Positions 1-8,829 of a DNA stretch of 64,000 nucleotides are shown here, piece by piece. The translations under genes and the position numbers were made by a program. Source of the stretch: Microbacterium abyssi (GTDB taxonomy: Bacteria; Actinomycetota; Actinomycetes; Actinomycetales; Microbacteriaceae); contig NZ_CP063815.1 of NCBI RefSeq assembly GCF_015277895.1, positions 2,108,001 to 2,172,000 on the forward strand. Direction: 5' to 3'. The first letter of the stretch is position 1, and each line of letters opens with the position of its first letter. The notes beneath the pieces were generated by a model, which had not been told where the DNA came from, searched no databases, and saw only the letters and a list, made by a program, of their open reading frames with translations.

Positions 1-314
1 CGTGCGGCATCGACGTAGAGCTTCCACGCCTCGCGGACGTAGATCTCGTTGCGCGTCTTCGTCCCGGGCGACAGCAGGGCTCCGCTCTTCCGGTCGAAGA
101 ACTGCGGTGATTCCACCGTCGAGGAGAAGGACAGTTCGTCGAGCACGGTGTAGCGGGTGTCGATGCCGGAGCCGTTGAACGACGCCGTCACGATGCGCTT
201 GGCCAATCTGCCGAGATCCGGCTGGGCGGCGAAGACGTCCCGCACCTCCTCCTGCCTCAGCTCGGTGCCGGGAACGATCGTCTGCAGGGAGCGAAGTGTG
301 GCGGAGCGACTCAT
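1..314 (-). CDS. Type III polyketide synthase-like protein, N-terminal part (runs off window)
   Basis: The ATG at 314 opens a frame that stays open to the window edge (about 104 residues seen). The protein begins MSRSATLRSLQTIVPGTELR and continues with VTASFNGSGIDTRYTVLDE and a later REAWKLYVDAA segment. This spacing of an N-terminal PGT/PxxR region, a G-I-x-x-RYTV stretch and a YxxxAxxL helix resembles the N-terminal half of chalcone synthase-like (type III PKS) enzymes, which condense malonyl-CoA units on an acyl-CoA starter. The catalytic Cys-His-Asn residues lie beyond the edge, so activity cannot be judged. A KASIII-like or FAE1-type condensing enzyme is the main alternative. It is transcribed away from the CYTH gene, and no Shine-Dalgarno is obvious. 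Confidence 0.6.
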   Translation of the reverse strand, partial: MSRSATLRSLQTIVPGTELRQEEVRDVFAAQPDLGRLAKRIVTASFNGSGIDTRYTVLDELSFSSTVESPQFFDRKSGALLSPGTKTRNEIYVREAWKLYVDAA

Positions 315-376
315 GAGGTCACTCAAGCACGCCGGAATCTTCCGGAGAAGGGGGTTGTGTCAGAACCGCAACGTCA

Positions 377-1009
377 TCAATGACCCAGTGCACGTGCGAG
401 TTTGGAATCGGATGCCGCCGGGCGGGCGCCTGCGGCGAAGACGACGGCTTCGACCGCGGCGAAGAGCGCGTCACGACCGGTGTCGTCCGTCGGGGCGGCC
501 GGCCCCAGCTCGACCTCCCACTCCCGCCATTCCCTCTGCACCGGGTTGTCCGAAGGATCGGGTTGCCGCAGGTCAGTGGCGCGGACCCGGTCGTCGACGA
601 ACTCGGCGATGACGCCGTCCGGCCCGGTGAGCCGGTATGCGGTGCGGCTGTTCTCGATGCGCGCGAGGGGCGTCAGAGGTGCGGTCGTCCACCTGGCGAG
701 GGCATCGGCGACGGCATCCGGAATCGTGTCGTCAGCACTCAACGGCCAGGCGATCTCGAGACGTCCGTCGCCCTCGCGCGGGCCCTTGATGTGCCAGCCG
801 GCATCCGGCCCGCCGGTGCGGCGGCGAACCGCGACACCCGCACGGGCGAGCTCTGCGTGTTCCGTGTCGAAGTAGCGGGCATCCAGTTCGCGCAGCTCGC
901 CGGAGCTGACGGCATCGACCTGCTCGATCCCGGTCCATGCGGGCAGGGGCGTATCGGCGTCGACGTCGTACTTGCGCTCGACCTCGACGGTCCGGGCGCC
1001 CTCAGTCAT
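377..1009 (-). CDS. CYTH domain protein (triphosphate tunnel metalloenzyme family)
   Basis: 210 residues. The N-terminus carries the family signature ExExK as EVERK at residues 9-13, followed by alternating basic and acidic strands (for example VRRRTG and WHIKGPREGDGRLEI) expected of the eight-stranded tunnel fold that binds a triphosphate and a divalent metal. Family members act on inorganic triphosphate, thiamine triphosphate or adenylyl substrates; which one applies here cannot be read from the sequence. No CHAD domain is attached. The start at 1009 overlaps the stop of the upstream 70-aa gene by 8 bp, so the two are probably co-transcribed. The family call is firm; the substrate is unknown. 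Confidence 0.85.
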   Translation of the reverse strand: MTEGARTVEVERKYDVDADTPLPAWTGIEQVDAVSSGELRELDARYFDTEHAELARAGVAVRRRTGGPDAGWHIKGPREGDGRLEIAWPLSADDTIPDAVADALARWTTAPLTPLARIENSRTAYRLTGPDGVIAEFVDDRVRATDLRQPDPSDNPVQREWREWEVELGPAAPTDDTGRDALFAAVEAVVFAAGARPAASDSKLARALGH

Positions 1010-1214
1010 CGTTGCTGGTCAGACCTTCGAGCGCCTCGTCGAACCAGTAGTCGATCTCGGTGGGGCCGTCGTCGGAACCCGTTTTCTGCGCGTCGCCGCG
1101 GCGGTTGTAGACCACCTGCGTCTCGCTGTAGGGGACGATGAGCTTCTCATCGGCGTCCCCCAGGGGGACGATCTGCCCGTCCAGCGGGCCACCGTGGAGT
1201 CGTGCGATTGCCAT
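1002..1214 (-). CDS. Small conserved hypothetical protein (70 aa)
   Basis: The protein starts MAIARLHGGPLDGQIVPLGD and ends in an acidic tail (EIDYWFDEALEGLTSNDD). An HGGPLDG motif at the N-terminus is common in small actinobacterial proteins of unknown function; I recognise the type but no role. I chose ATG 1214 over an upstream in-frame start at 1259 because a -10-like TATGGT lies on the minus strand at 1221-1226, exactly 6 nt before the ATG, which predicts a leaderless message. The longer form would also run into the prepilin peptidase stop at 1231. It overlaps the CYTH gene by 8 bp. Confidence 0.7.
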   Translation of the reverse strand: MAIARLHGGPLDGQIVPLGDADEKLIVPYSETQVVYNRRGDAQKTGSDDGPTEIDYWFDEALEGLTSNDD

Positions 1215-1230
1215 GTGCTCACCATAGTCC

Positions 1231-1710
1231 TCACCCGATGGCGATGCCGAGAACCGCACCGATGATCATCCAGGGCCCGAATGCGATGCGGGTGGACCTG
1301 TTCGCGCGCCTGAACACCATGAGCGCGAGTGCGTAGAACGCGCCGAGGACGAAGGCGGATGCCGCGCCCACCGCCAGCACCTGCCAGCCGTTCCAGCCCA
1401 GCACCAGCCCGATGAGGGCGGCGAGCTTCACGTCTCCCCCGCCGATCCCGCCTCGGCTCACTCCGCGGAGCACCGCGTAGAAGCCGCCGAGGATCAGCAT
1501 TCCCGCCAGCGCTCCGATCAGCGGGCCGCTGCGCTGCGTGACCAGCGCGTCTATCCCGGCCAGGCCGAGGGATGCCGCGAGGGTTGGCAGCACGATCCGG
1601 TTCGGGAGCCTGTGGGTGCGCGCATCGATCGCCAGCAGCCAGATGCCGATCCCCGCCAGCCCCGCATGCACGACGACGACTGCGACCTCGTACGGGGAGA
1701 TGGACGGCAT
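1231..1710 (-). CDS. Prepilin peptidase, A24 family (short, peptidase domain only)
   Basis: 159 residues, very hydrophobic with about five membrane segments. The two catalytic aspartates of type IV prepilin peptidases are visible: D29 in IDARTHRLPNRI and D93 in the GGGDVK motif. The N-terminal methylase domain of PilD-type enzymes is missing, as in TadV/CpaA-like or minimal actinobacterial forms. The enzyme would cleave the leader of type IV pilin-like or Flp/Tad pilins at the inner membrane, yet no pilin or tad genes occur in this window. A -10-like TAACCT (minus strand, 1717-1722) lies 6 nt before the ATG, suggesting a leaderless transcript. Confidence 0.85.
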   Translation of the reverse strand: MPSISPYEVAVVVVHAGLAGIGIWLLAIDARTHRLPNRIVLPTLAASLGLAGIDALVTQRSGPLIGALAGMLILGGFYAVLRGVSRGGIGGGDVKLAALIGLVLGWNGWQVLAVGAASAFVLGAFYALALMVFRRANRSTRIAFGPWMIIGAVLGIAIG

Positions 1711-1808
1711 GGCGGAAGGTTACGAGAACCGCGGGCGTCGTGGTTGCGGCCTGTGGATAACGTCGATGTCCGATGTGCGAATTACGATCTGAGGACAGCT
1801 TGCTTTAT

Positions 1809-1824
1809 TCGTAGATACATTCGA
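1809..1824 (+). promoter_or_regulatory. Weak LexA/SOS-box-like site before imuA'
   Basis: TCGTAGATACATTCGA keeps the outer arms (TCG ... TTCGA) of the actinobacterial SOS box TCGAACRNNTGTTCGA but departs at several inner positions. It overlaps the GAGG ribosome binding site (1823-1826), 8 nt before ATG 1835. The assignment rests on this partial match plus the known SOS control of imuA'-imuB-dnaE2 cassettes; the match alone would not be convincing. Confidence 0.35.
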
Positions 1825-1834
1825 GGATGGATGC

Positions 1835-2599
1835 ATGGGCACAGCACTTCCCGCCCCCGCGGCTCTCCCTCGCGAGAGCACCGCCTCCCGCGCGCAGGAG
1901 GTGCATCGCCTGCGCAGCGAGATCTCCCGCATGCAGCGGCGACGCAGCGACGTGCCCTTCCTCCCGCTCGATCCGGCGCTGGAGGGGCTGCTGCCCGATC
2001 CCGGCCTGCGCGTCGGCTCCGCGTACTCCCTCTCCCCGTCGCCGAGCCTGCTGGGCGCCCTGCTCGCCGCGCCGTCGCAGAAGGGGTCATGGTGCGCGAT
2101 CGTGGGCATGCCGACGATCGGCGTCGAGGCGATGAGCGATCTCGGCGTCGAGTTGGAGCGCCTCATCCTCGTGCCCGATCCCGGCCCGCGCTGGCTCACT
2201 GTCGCGACGGCGCTCTCCGAGGTGATCCCGATCATCGCCGTGCATCCGCGCAGTCGCGTCTCGGATGCCGACATCGCCCGGTTGAACGCACGCCTGCGCG
2301 ATCGCGGCTGCACGCTGCTGGTCACCGCTCCCTGGCCCCAGAGCGAGGCGACGATCCGAGTCGAGGAGACCGAATGGCACGGTCTGGGCTCGGGGTGGGG
2401 ACTGCTTTCGGATCGAACCGTGACGCTGCGGGCCTCGGGGCGGCGCTTCGAATCCGGCCGGCGGGTGCGCGTGCAGATGCCGACCGAGCTCGGGCGCGTG
2501 GGAGACGCACCCGCTCCCCTGCAGCCGGTGAAACCGCTGCCGGTGGCGACGCCGCTGACCGTGATGCCGGCGCCCGATCGCTGGGCGGTGGCCGGATGA
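1835..2599 (+). CDS. imuA': ImuA'-like RecA-related protein of the mutasome
   Basis: 254 residues with a RecA-like core but no intact Walker A P-loop, as in actinobacterial ImuA' proteins. In characterised mycobacterial systems this protein works with ImuB and the error-prone polymerase DnaE2 in damage-induced translesion synthesis and mutagenesis. Readable stretches include VHRLRSEISRMQRR near the N-terminus, WCAIVGMPTIGVEAMSDLG in the position of the nucleotide-binding core, and a proline-rich C-terminus. The GAGG at 1823-1826 supports the start at 1835. The stop overlaps the imuB ATG (ATGA at 2596-2599), so translation is coupled. Identity rests largely on position in front of imuB and dnaE2. 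Confidence 0.85.
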   Translation: MGTALPAPAALPRESTASRAQEVHRLRSEISRMQRRRSDVPFLPLDPALEGLLPDPGLRVGSAYSLSPSPSLLGALLAAPSQKGSWCAIVGMPTIGVEAMSDLGVELERLILVPDPGPRWLTVATALSEVIPIIAVHPRSRVSDADIARLNARLRDRGCTLLVTAPWPQSEATIRVEETEWHGLGSGWGLLSDRTVTLRASGRRFESGRRVRVQMPTELGRVGDAPAPLQPVKPLPVATPLTVMPAPDRWAVAG

Positions 2600-4122
2600 G
2601 CGCCCCTCCCCGTCATCTCGTGCTGTGGCTGCCGGACTGGCCGGTGCGCGCGGCACTCGGTGCACCACCCGGAGATGAGCCCGTCGCCGTAGTGCAGGCG
2701 AACACCGTCGTCGCCTGCTCGGCATCCGCCAGGGCGCAGGGAGTGCGGCGCGGTCAACGTCGCCGGCTCGCGCAGACCTGTTCCCCCGGCCTGAGGATCC
2801 TTTCCGCCGATCCGCTGCAGGAGCAGCGGATGTTCCTGCCCGTGCTCCGCCTGCTCGAAGAGCTGGTGCCGGGAGTGCAGCCTCTGCGTCCGGGGCTGAT
2901 CGCGCTGCGGGCTCGCGGCGCCGCCCGCTACTACGGCGGCGAAGAGCAGGCAGCGCAGCATCTCATCGACGCGCTCGCCGAACATACCCACCCGGGTTCC
3001 CGCGCGGGCGTCGCCGACGGGCTGTTCACCGCCGAGCAGGCGGCGCGCCTGGCCGATCCGGTGCGCGTGGTCCCTCCCGGCGGTTCGCGTGATCTTCTCG
3101 CGCCGCTTCCCGTCCAGGTGCTGGCCGATGAGCAGATCACGGCGCTGCTGACGAAGCTCGGCGTGCGCACCTTGGCCGATTTCGCCGCGCTCGAGGTCGC
3201 CCACGTCCGCGACCGGCTCGGTGAGAGAGGCGTGCGGCTGCACGATCTGGCCGCCGGTGCCGATTCGCGGCCGCTGACACCGCAGAAACCCGAACCGCAG
3301 CTCGCGCGGGAGATCGTGTTCGACAGTCCCCTGGCGCAAGCAGAGCAGGTGGCCTTCGCTGTACGCCAGACAGCGGATGCCGTCACCGCGGCTCTCGCCG
3401 GGCTCTCGCAGGTGTGCACCGAAGTGCGCATCGACCTCACCGACGACGACGGGGGCGTCTCTTCGCGGGTCTGGATGCATCCGACCTCGTTCGAGGCGAG
3501 CGATCTGGTCGACCGGGTGCGGTGGCAGCTCGAGGGGATGGCGGCCGCGTTCGCCGAGACCGAGCGGGTCGGTGCGGGCATCCTCGAGGTGCGGATCACG
3601 CCGACTCGGGTCGACGACAGCGCACATCATCAGCCCGGGCTGTTCGGGCAGGGTCCGGAGCAGCGCCTTCACCATGCGGTATCACGAGTCCAGGCGCTGC
3701 TCGGGCATCGCGGCGTGGTCACCCCGCAGGTCACCGGAGGGCGCCGGCTCGCCGAGCGGCAGCTGTTCCAGCCGTGGGGCGACAAGACTCCGCACGAGCG
3801 CGATGCGGCTTCGCCCTGGCCCGGGAGCCTTCCGCCCCCGCATCCCTCCGAGGTTTTCGTCCCGCCGGTGCCCGCCAGGGTGACGGCCGCCGACGGCACC
3901 GCCCCGACCGTGGACGAGCGCGGCGCGCTGTCCGCACCCCCCGCCGTGATCGAAGACGCGCCCGTGCTCAGCTGGGCGGGCCCCTGGCCGCTGCGGGAGC
4001 GGGCGTGGGATGCCGGCCGCTCCCGCACGGCGCAGCGGTTCCAGATCGTCGACGAGTCCCAGCGCGCATGGCTCGTGCTGTGGGAGGACGGTGCCTGGTG
4101 GGCCGAGGGGAGGTATCGCTGA
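2596..4122 (+). CDS. imuB: ImuB, catalytically inactive Y-family polymerase homologue
   Basis: 508 residues. It shows a Y-family (DinB/UmuC-like) layout: N-terminal palm region beginning HLVLWLPDWPVRAAL, helix-hairpin-helix-type thumb (TKLGVRTLADFAAL) and a little-finger-like region. The acidic catalytic residues of true Y-family polymerases are not visible in the N-terminal motif (LWLPDWPV where DMDAF-type motifs occur), which is typical of ImuB adaptors. A beta-clamp binding motif QPGLF (QxxLF type) lies near residues 346-350. In known systems ImuB bridges the sliding clamp, ImuA' and DnaE2. The gene is coupled on both sides: ATGA with imuA' and TGATG with dnaE2. Confidence 0.9.
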   Translation: MSAPPRHLVLWLPDWPVRAALGAPPGDEPVAVVQANTVVACSASARAQGVRRGQRRRLAQTCSPGLRILSADPLQEQRMFLPVLRLLEELVPGVQPLRPGLIALRARGAARYYGGEEQAAQHLIDALAEHTHPGSRAGVADGLFTAEQAARLADPVRVVPPGGSRDLLAPLPVQVLADEQITALLTKLGVRTLADFAALEVAHVRDRLGERGVRLHDLAAGADSRPLTPQKPEPQLAREIVFDSPLAQAEQVAFAVRQTADAVTAALAGLSQVCTEVRIDLTDDDGGVSSRVWMHPTSFEASDLVDRVRWQLEGMAAAFAETERVGAGILEVRITPTRVDDSAHHQPGLFGQGPEQRLHHAVSRVQALLGHRGVVTPQVTGGRRLAERQLFQPWGDKTPHERDAASPWPGSLPPPHPSEVFVPPVPARVTAADGTAPTVDERGALSAPPAVIEDAPVLSWAGPWPLRERAWDAGRSRTAQRFQIVDESQRAWLVLWEDGAWWAEGRYR

Positions 4123-7100
4123 TGGGCTGGCACAACCCGGCGATGCCGTGGAAGGAGCTCGAACGCACCCTCAGCGGGCGCCCCGCTCCCGAACCGTCGC
4201 CGTCCAGACCGGACCCGGGGCCGGTCAGCAGGCGCCGTGCGAAGGCATCGCCACCGCAGATCACACCTCCCGAGAACGCTGTGCCCTATGCAGAGCTGCA
4301 CGCGCACACTTCGTACTCCTTCCTCGACGGGGCCTCCCCGCCGGAGGAGCTGATCGCCGAGGCCGCCAGGCTCGGTCTCACCGCGCTCGCGATCACCGAT
4401 CACGATGGGTTCTACGGCGCCGCCCGGTTCGCGGAGGCCGCGGATCTCATGGGGACTCCGCTGCAGACGATCTTCGGCGCCGAGCTGTCGCTGGATCTGC
4501 CTTCTCCGCAAGGCGGTGTGCCCGACCCGGTCGGCGAGCATCTGCTCGTGCTCGCCCGCGGCATGGACGGCTACCACCGGCTCGCAGGCTCCATCACCAG
4601 AGCGCAGCTGCGCGGAGGCGAGAAGGGGCGCCCGGTCTACGACATCGACGATCTCGCGGCGAGCGCAGGCGGGCAATGGACGATCCTCACCGGCTGCCGC
4701 AAGGGCGGCGTCCGTCAGGGGCTGTCCAGAGGGGATGCCGCGACACCGCTGCGACGCCTCGTCGACCTGTTCGGGAACGACAGCGTGGCCGTGGAGCTGT
4801 TCGACCACGGCGATCCGCAGGACTCGCGCCGCAACGACGCCCTGGCCGATCTCGCGGCATCCCACCGGCTCCCCGTCGTGGCGACCAACAACGTGCACTA
4901 CTCGGCACCCCGGCGTGCCGGTCTCGCCGAGGCGGTCGCGGCGGTGCGCGCGGTGCGCAGCATGGACGACCTCGACGGCTGGCTGCCCTCGCACGGATCG
5001 GCGCATCTGCGCAGCGGGGCCGAGATGACCGAGCGGTTCCGCCGCTACCCCGGTGCGATCTCGCACGGGCTCGCCATCGCCGAGGAGTCGGCGTTCGAGC
5101 TGCGCCGCGCCCGCCCCGCCCTGCCACGACAGAAGGTCCCGGAGGGGCACACGCCGATGACCTGGCTGCGGCATCTGGTGTGGGAGGCCGTGCCCGCCCG
5201 CTACCCCCGTCTCGACGACGACGGCCGGGCGCGGATCGAACGCGAGCTGAACGTGATCGACGATAAGGACTTCCCCGGCTACTTCCTCATCGTGCACGGC
5301 ATCGTCACCGAGGCGAAGCGCCGCGGCATCCTCTGCCAGGGCCGGGGATCGGCGGCGGCGAGCGCGGTCTGCTATCTGCTGGGCATCACCGCCGTCGACC
5401 CGATCCTGTACGGCCTGCCGTTCGAACGCTTCCTCGCCAGCACGCGCGAGGAGGAGCCCGACATCGATGTGGACTTCGACTCCGGCCGGCGCGAGGAGAT
5501 CATCCAGTGGGTCTATGAAGAGTACGGCCGCGAGTGCGCTGCGCAGGTGGCGAACGTCATCCAGTACCGTCCGAAGAACGCCGTGCGCGACATGGCGAGG
5601 GCGCTGGGCTACTCCCCCGGCCAGCAGGACGCCTGGTCGCGTCAGGTCGACGGCTGGGGCGCAGACCTGATGCCCGCGGACGGCCATGACATCCCCGAGA
5701 CGGTGCTGGAGTACGCCGGCGAGGTGCTGAAGGCGCCTCGGCATCTCGGCATCCATTCCGGCGGCATGGTGCTCACCGCGCGCCCGGTGGGCGAGGTCGT
5801 GCCCGTCGAGCATGCCCGCATGGACAAGCGCACCGTCATCCAGTGGGACAAGGACGATGCCGCGTGGATGGGCCTGGTGAAGTTCGACCTGCTGGGGCTC
5901 GGCATGCTCGCCGCCCTGCAGAACTGCTTCGATCTCGTCTCCGCGGCGACCGGCGAGAGATGGATGCTGGAGACGATCCCCAAGGAGGAAGAAGCGGTCT
6001 ACGACATGCTGTGCCGGGCCGACTCGATCGGAGTGTTCCAGGTCGAATCCCGTGCGCAGATCGGGCTGCTGCCACGTCTGCAGCCGCGGCGCTTCTACGA
6101 TCTCGCCATCCAGATCGCTCTCATCCGCCCCGGCCCGATCCAGGGCGGCGCCGTGCATCCGTTCGTGCGGCGCAAGATGGGGATGGACGAGGTGACCTAC
6201 CCGCACCCCAAGCTGAAATCGGTTCTGGAGCGCACGAAGGGCATCCCGGTGTTCCAGGAGCAGCTCATCCAGATGGCGACGACGATCGGCGACTGCACCG
6301 CCGACGAGGCGGACACCCTGCGGCGGGCCATGGGCTCCAAGCGCGGGCTGGAGAGGATCGACAGCATCCGCGAGAAGCTGTACGCCGGCATGGCGCGGAA
6401 CGGCCTGTCCGCCGAGCAGTCCGATCGCATCTACGAGCAGATCCAGGCGTTCTCGCACTTCGGGTTCGCCGAATCGCACTCGCTGTCGTTCGCGCTGCTG
6501 GTCTATGCCAGCTCGTGGCTGAAGCTGCACTATCCGGCCGCGTTCCTCGCCGGGCTCCTGAACGCGCAGCCGATGGGGTTCTATTCGGCATCCACACTCA
6601 CCGCCGACGCCCGCCGGCACGGCGTGCAGGTGCGGCGTCCGGATCTGCACGCCTCGGCGGCGTCGGCGGCGCTGGAGGCTCTGGACGATTCCGCAGGGAT
6701 CGTCGGCCCCACCGGGCTCGGCTCCTGCGCCGTGTACGACCAGCCGACACCTGGCGAGTTCGACCGGGATGCACCGGACGAGTCGGTGGCGCATCGCCGT
6801 GATGGCGCGTTCGCCGTCCGGCTCGGGATCGGCAGCGTCCGCGGCATCGGCACGCCGATGGCGGAGCGCATCGTCGCGGAGCGCGAGACGCACGGTCCCT
6901 ACCGGGATCTGCATGATCTGGTGCGTCGCACGGATGCCACGGCCGCTCAGCTGGAGGCACTCGCGTCCGCCGGGGCCTTCGAATGCCTCGGGCTGAGCAG
7001 ACGCGAGGCGGTCTGGCTCGCAGGCGCTGCCGCAGAGGATCGCGCCCGGTACCTTCCCGGCACGACCGTATCGGTGCAGCCGCCGCTGTTCACCGATCAG

Positions 7101-7514
7101 AGCAGCTATGAGCTGCTGTCCTCAGATCTGTCGACCACCGGCGTCTCGGTCGACGACCATCCGATGACGCACTTCCGTGCGGCGCTGGACGATCGCGGCG
7201 TGCTCACCGCCGGGCAGCTGCGCGACCACGAGGTCGGCAGGCGCATCGAGGTGGCGGGGCTCGTCACCCACCGGCAGCGACCGGCGACGGCGGCCGGGGT
7301 CACCTTCCTCAATCTCGAGGACGAGCACGGCCTGGTCAACGTGGTCTGCTCGGCGGGGGTCTGGGGCCGCTACCGCCGGATCGCCAGAGACTCCCCAGCG
7401 CTGATCGTGCGCGGCATGCTGGAGCGCTCGCCCGAGGGCGTGATCAACGTGCTCGCGGATGCCTTCCAGGATCTGCGCACCGGGATCGAGCATCGCTCCC
7501 GTGACTTCAGATGA
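4122..7514 (+). CDS. dnaE2: DnaE2, error-prone DNA polymerase III alpha subunit
   Basis: 1130 residues. A PHP domain starts near residue 57 (ELHAHTSYSFLDGA, AITDHDGFYG); the C-family polymerase palm follows with the PDIDVDFD acid motif near residues 446-453; the HhH region and an OB fold (EVAGLVTHRQRP) lie toward the C-terminus. It is shorter than replicative DnaE1, and its linkage to imuA'-imuB identifies it as the DnaE2 branch used for translesion synthesis after damage. The start ATG at 4122 shares bases with the imuB stop. The N-terminal tail before the PHP domain is proline-rich and probably disordered. It is the last gene of the cassette. Confidence 0.95.
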   Translation: MGWHNPAMPWKELERTLSGRPAPEPSPSRPDPGPVSRRRAKASPPQITPPENAVPYAELHAHTSYSFLDGASPPEELIAEAARLGLTALAITDHDGFYGAARFAEAADLMGTPLQTIFGAELSLDLPSPQGGVPDPVGEHLLVLARGMDGYHRLAGSITRAQLRGGEKGRPVYDIDDLAASAGGQWTILTGCRKGGVRQGLSRGDAATPLRRLVDLFGNDSVAVELFDHGDPQDSRRNDALADLAASHRLPVVATNNVHYSAPRRAGLAEAVAAVRAVRSMDDLDGWLPSHGSAHLRSGAEMTERFRRYPGAISHGLAIAEESAFELRRARPALPRQKVPEGHTPMTWLRHLVWEAVPARYPRLDDDGRARIERELNVIDDKDFPGYFLIVHGIVTEAKRRGILCQGRGSAAASAVCYLLGITAVDPILYGLPFERFLASTREEEPDIDVDFDSGRREEIIQWVYEEYGRECAAQVANVIQYRPKNAVRDMARALGYSPGQQDAWSRQVDGWGADLMPADGHDIPETVLEYAGEVLKAPRHLGIHSGGMVLTARPVGEVVPVEHARMDKRTVIQWDKDDAAWMGLVKFDLLGLGMLAALQNCFDLVSAATGERWMLETIPKEEEAVYDMLCRADSIGVFQVESRAQIGLLPRLQPRRFYDLAIQIALIRPGPIQGGAVHPFVRRKMGMDEVTYPHPKLKSVLERTKGIPVFQEQLIQMATTIGDCTADEADTLRRAMGSKRGLERIDSIREKLYAGMARNGLSAEQSDRIYEQIQAFSHFGFAESHSLSFALLVYASSWLKLHYPAAFLAGLLNAQPMGFYSASTLTADARRHGVQVRRPDLHASAASAALEALDDSAGIVGPTGLGSCAVYDQPTPGEFDRDAPDESVAHRRDGAFAVRLGIGSVRGIGTPMAERIVAERETHGPYRDLHDLVRRTDATAAQLEALASAGAFECLGLSRREAVWLAGAAAEDRARYLPGTTVSVQPPLFTDQSSYELLSSDLSTTGVSVDDHPMTHFRAALDDRGVLTAGQLRDHEVGRRIEVAGLVTHRQRPATAAGVTFLNLEDEHGLVNVVCSAGVWGRYRRIARDSPALIVRGMLERSPEGVINVLADAFQDLRTGIEHRSRDFR

Positions 7515-7536
7515 TGGCGCCGATAGGTTCGGAAGC

Positions 7537-8328
7537 ATGGTGCACCTGTCCGAGACGCTCGACCGCCCCGGTGCCACCCTGCACTATGAAGACACCGGAG
7601 GCGGCGGCGATGCCGTGGTCTTCACGCACGGCGCCGGCGTCGACCATGCGATGTTCGATGCGCAGTTCGACGCCGTCCGCGATGCCGGGTTCCGCGCGGT
7701 CACCTGGGACATGCGCGGTCACGGCATGTCAGCCCTCGATGACGGCGTCCGTTTCCGCGTCGAGGACGCCCTCGACGATCTCGCCGCGCTGATCACGCAC
7801 CTCGGATTCCCCCGCTCGACGCTTGTCGGACACTCCCTCGGCGGCAACCTCGTGCAGGAGATCGCCCGGCGCGACCGCACGCAGGCCGGCCACCTGGTGA
7901 TCGTCGACTCGACCTGGAACGCTGGACCGCTCACCCGGATGGAGCGGTTCGGACTGCGCATCGCCGCGCCGTCGCTGGCGATGATCCCCGCCTCCCGGTT
8001 GCCGAGGCTCATGGCGACGGCATCCGCCACCACTCCGGCCGCGATCGAGTACGCTCACCGCTGCTTCGCGCGGATGCCGAAACCCGTCTTCCTCGACGTC
8101 TGGCGCGCGACGGTGTCACTGGTCGACCCGGATCCCGGCCACCGCTCGACGGTTCCGCTGACCCTCATCCGCGGCGCGGCAGACCGCACAGGGAACATCG
8201 CGACGGCCATGCCCCGCTGGGCTGCGGCCGAGCGCATCGAGGAGCAGGTGATCCCCGGCGCCGGCCACATCGCGCCGATGGATGCACCGGATGCCGTCAC
8301 AGAGGCGATCCTCGCCGCGCTGCGCTGA
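7537..8328 (+). CDS. Alpha/beta hydrolase
   Basis: 263 residues. The nucleophile elbow GHSLGG places the catalytic serine at residue 100; the oxyanion region is THGAG near residue 35, and the histidine is in GAGHIAPM (about residue 244). The size and the cap-like helices between suggest an esterase or hydrolase of the epoxide hydrolase/haloperoxidase-like group; the substrate is unknown. I chose ATG 7537 because a TAGGTT -10 box at 7524-7529 lies 7 nt upstream, giving a leaderless transcript, and because an upstream in-frame start would overlap dnaE2. Confidence 0.85.
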   Translation: MVHLSETLDRPGATLHYEDTGGGGDAVVFTHGAGVDHAMFDAQFDAVRDAGFRAVTWDMRGHGMSALDDGVRFRVEDALDDLAALITHLGFPRSTLVGHSLGGNLVQEIARRDRTQAGHLVIVDSTWNAGPLTRMERFGLRIAAPSLAMIPASRLPRLMATASATTPAAIEYAHRCFARMPKPVFLDVWRATVSLVDPDPGHRSTVPLTLIRGAADRTGNIATAMPRWAAAERIEEQVIPGAGHIAPMDAPDAVTEAILAALR

Positions 8329-8345
8329 CGCCCGCTGCAGCCCCC

Positions 8346-8723
8346 TCACCAGAAGCGCGGTGCCTCCGGCTCCGGCGTACGATCGGCGCCGCCCCAGCGC
8401 AGCGCCTCCTCCGTGACGGCGGATGCTGCGGCATCCGCACCGCGCAGCGCGACGTCGGCTTCCGCCGCTCCCGGCCCGACCGGATCCACCAGCAACGTGG
8501 TGCTGAAGCCCGCCCTGCTGGGATTTATGGTGCACTCCAGCACCCGGCCGACCCACGCTGCCGAGCCGGCGGTCGCGGCGCCGTGCTGATACCGGATCCG
8601 CGTCTCCAGATCCGTCACGCCGACGACCACGCGCTCACCACTTTCGTCCACGCGCTCGACCACCTCGACGCGATGTCCGTGCGGAATCGGAGCCGGCATC
8701 GAGATCACGATCGTCCTGTCCAT
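8346..8723 (-). CDS. Hypothetical protein (125 aa)
   Basis: No family recognised. The protein opens MDRTIVISMPAPIPHGHRVEVVERVDE, has a beta-rich middle and an alanine-rich helical C-terminal half ending in PRFW. It lies tail-to-tail with the hydrolase and head-to-head with the DedA gene. A -10-like TAGGCT on the minus strand (plus 8730-8735) is 6 nt before the ATG, which supports both the start and expression. Codon use is like that of its neighbours. Confidence 0.65.
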   Translation of the reverse strand: MDRTIVISMPAPIPHGHRVEVVERVDESGERVVVGVTDLETRIRYQHGAATAGSAAWVGRVLECTINPSRAGFSTTLLVDPVGPGAAEADVALRGADAAASAVTEEALRWGGADRTPEPEAPRFW

Positions 8724-8829
8724 GGCTACAGCCTACGAAGCGGAGCCGCAGAGGCAAGAGCTTCCTGCAGACGTGAACATCCGGTGTCTTTGCGCGGATC
8801 CTCAGGTGCGCTCTCCTACGCTGGAAGCC

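Noticed and set aside
1720..3675. A 651-codon minus-strand open frame
   Set aside because: It lies antisense to imuA' and imuB; the plus-strand genes carry recognisable domains and coupled starts.
3669..6914. A 1081-codon minus-strand open frame
   Set aside because: It is the antisense shadow of imuB and dnaE2; composition is that of high-GC antisense frames, and no family motif is present.
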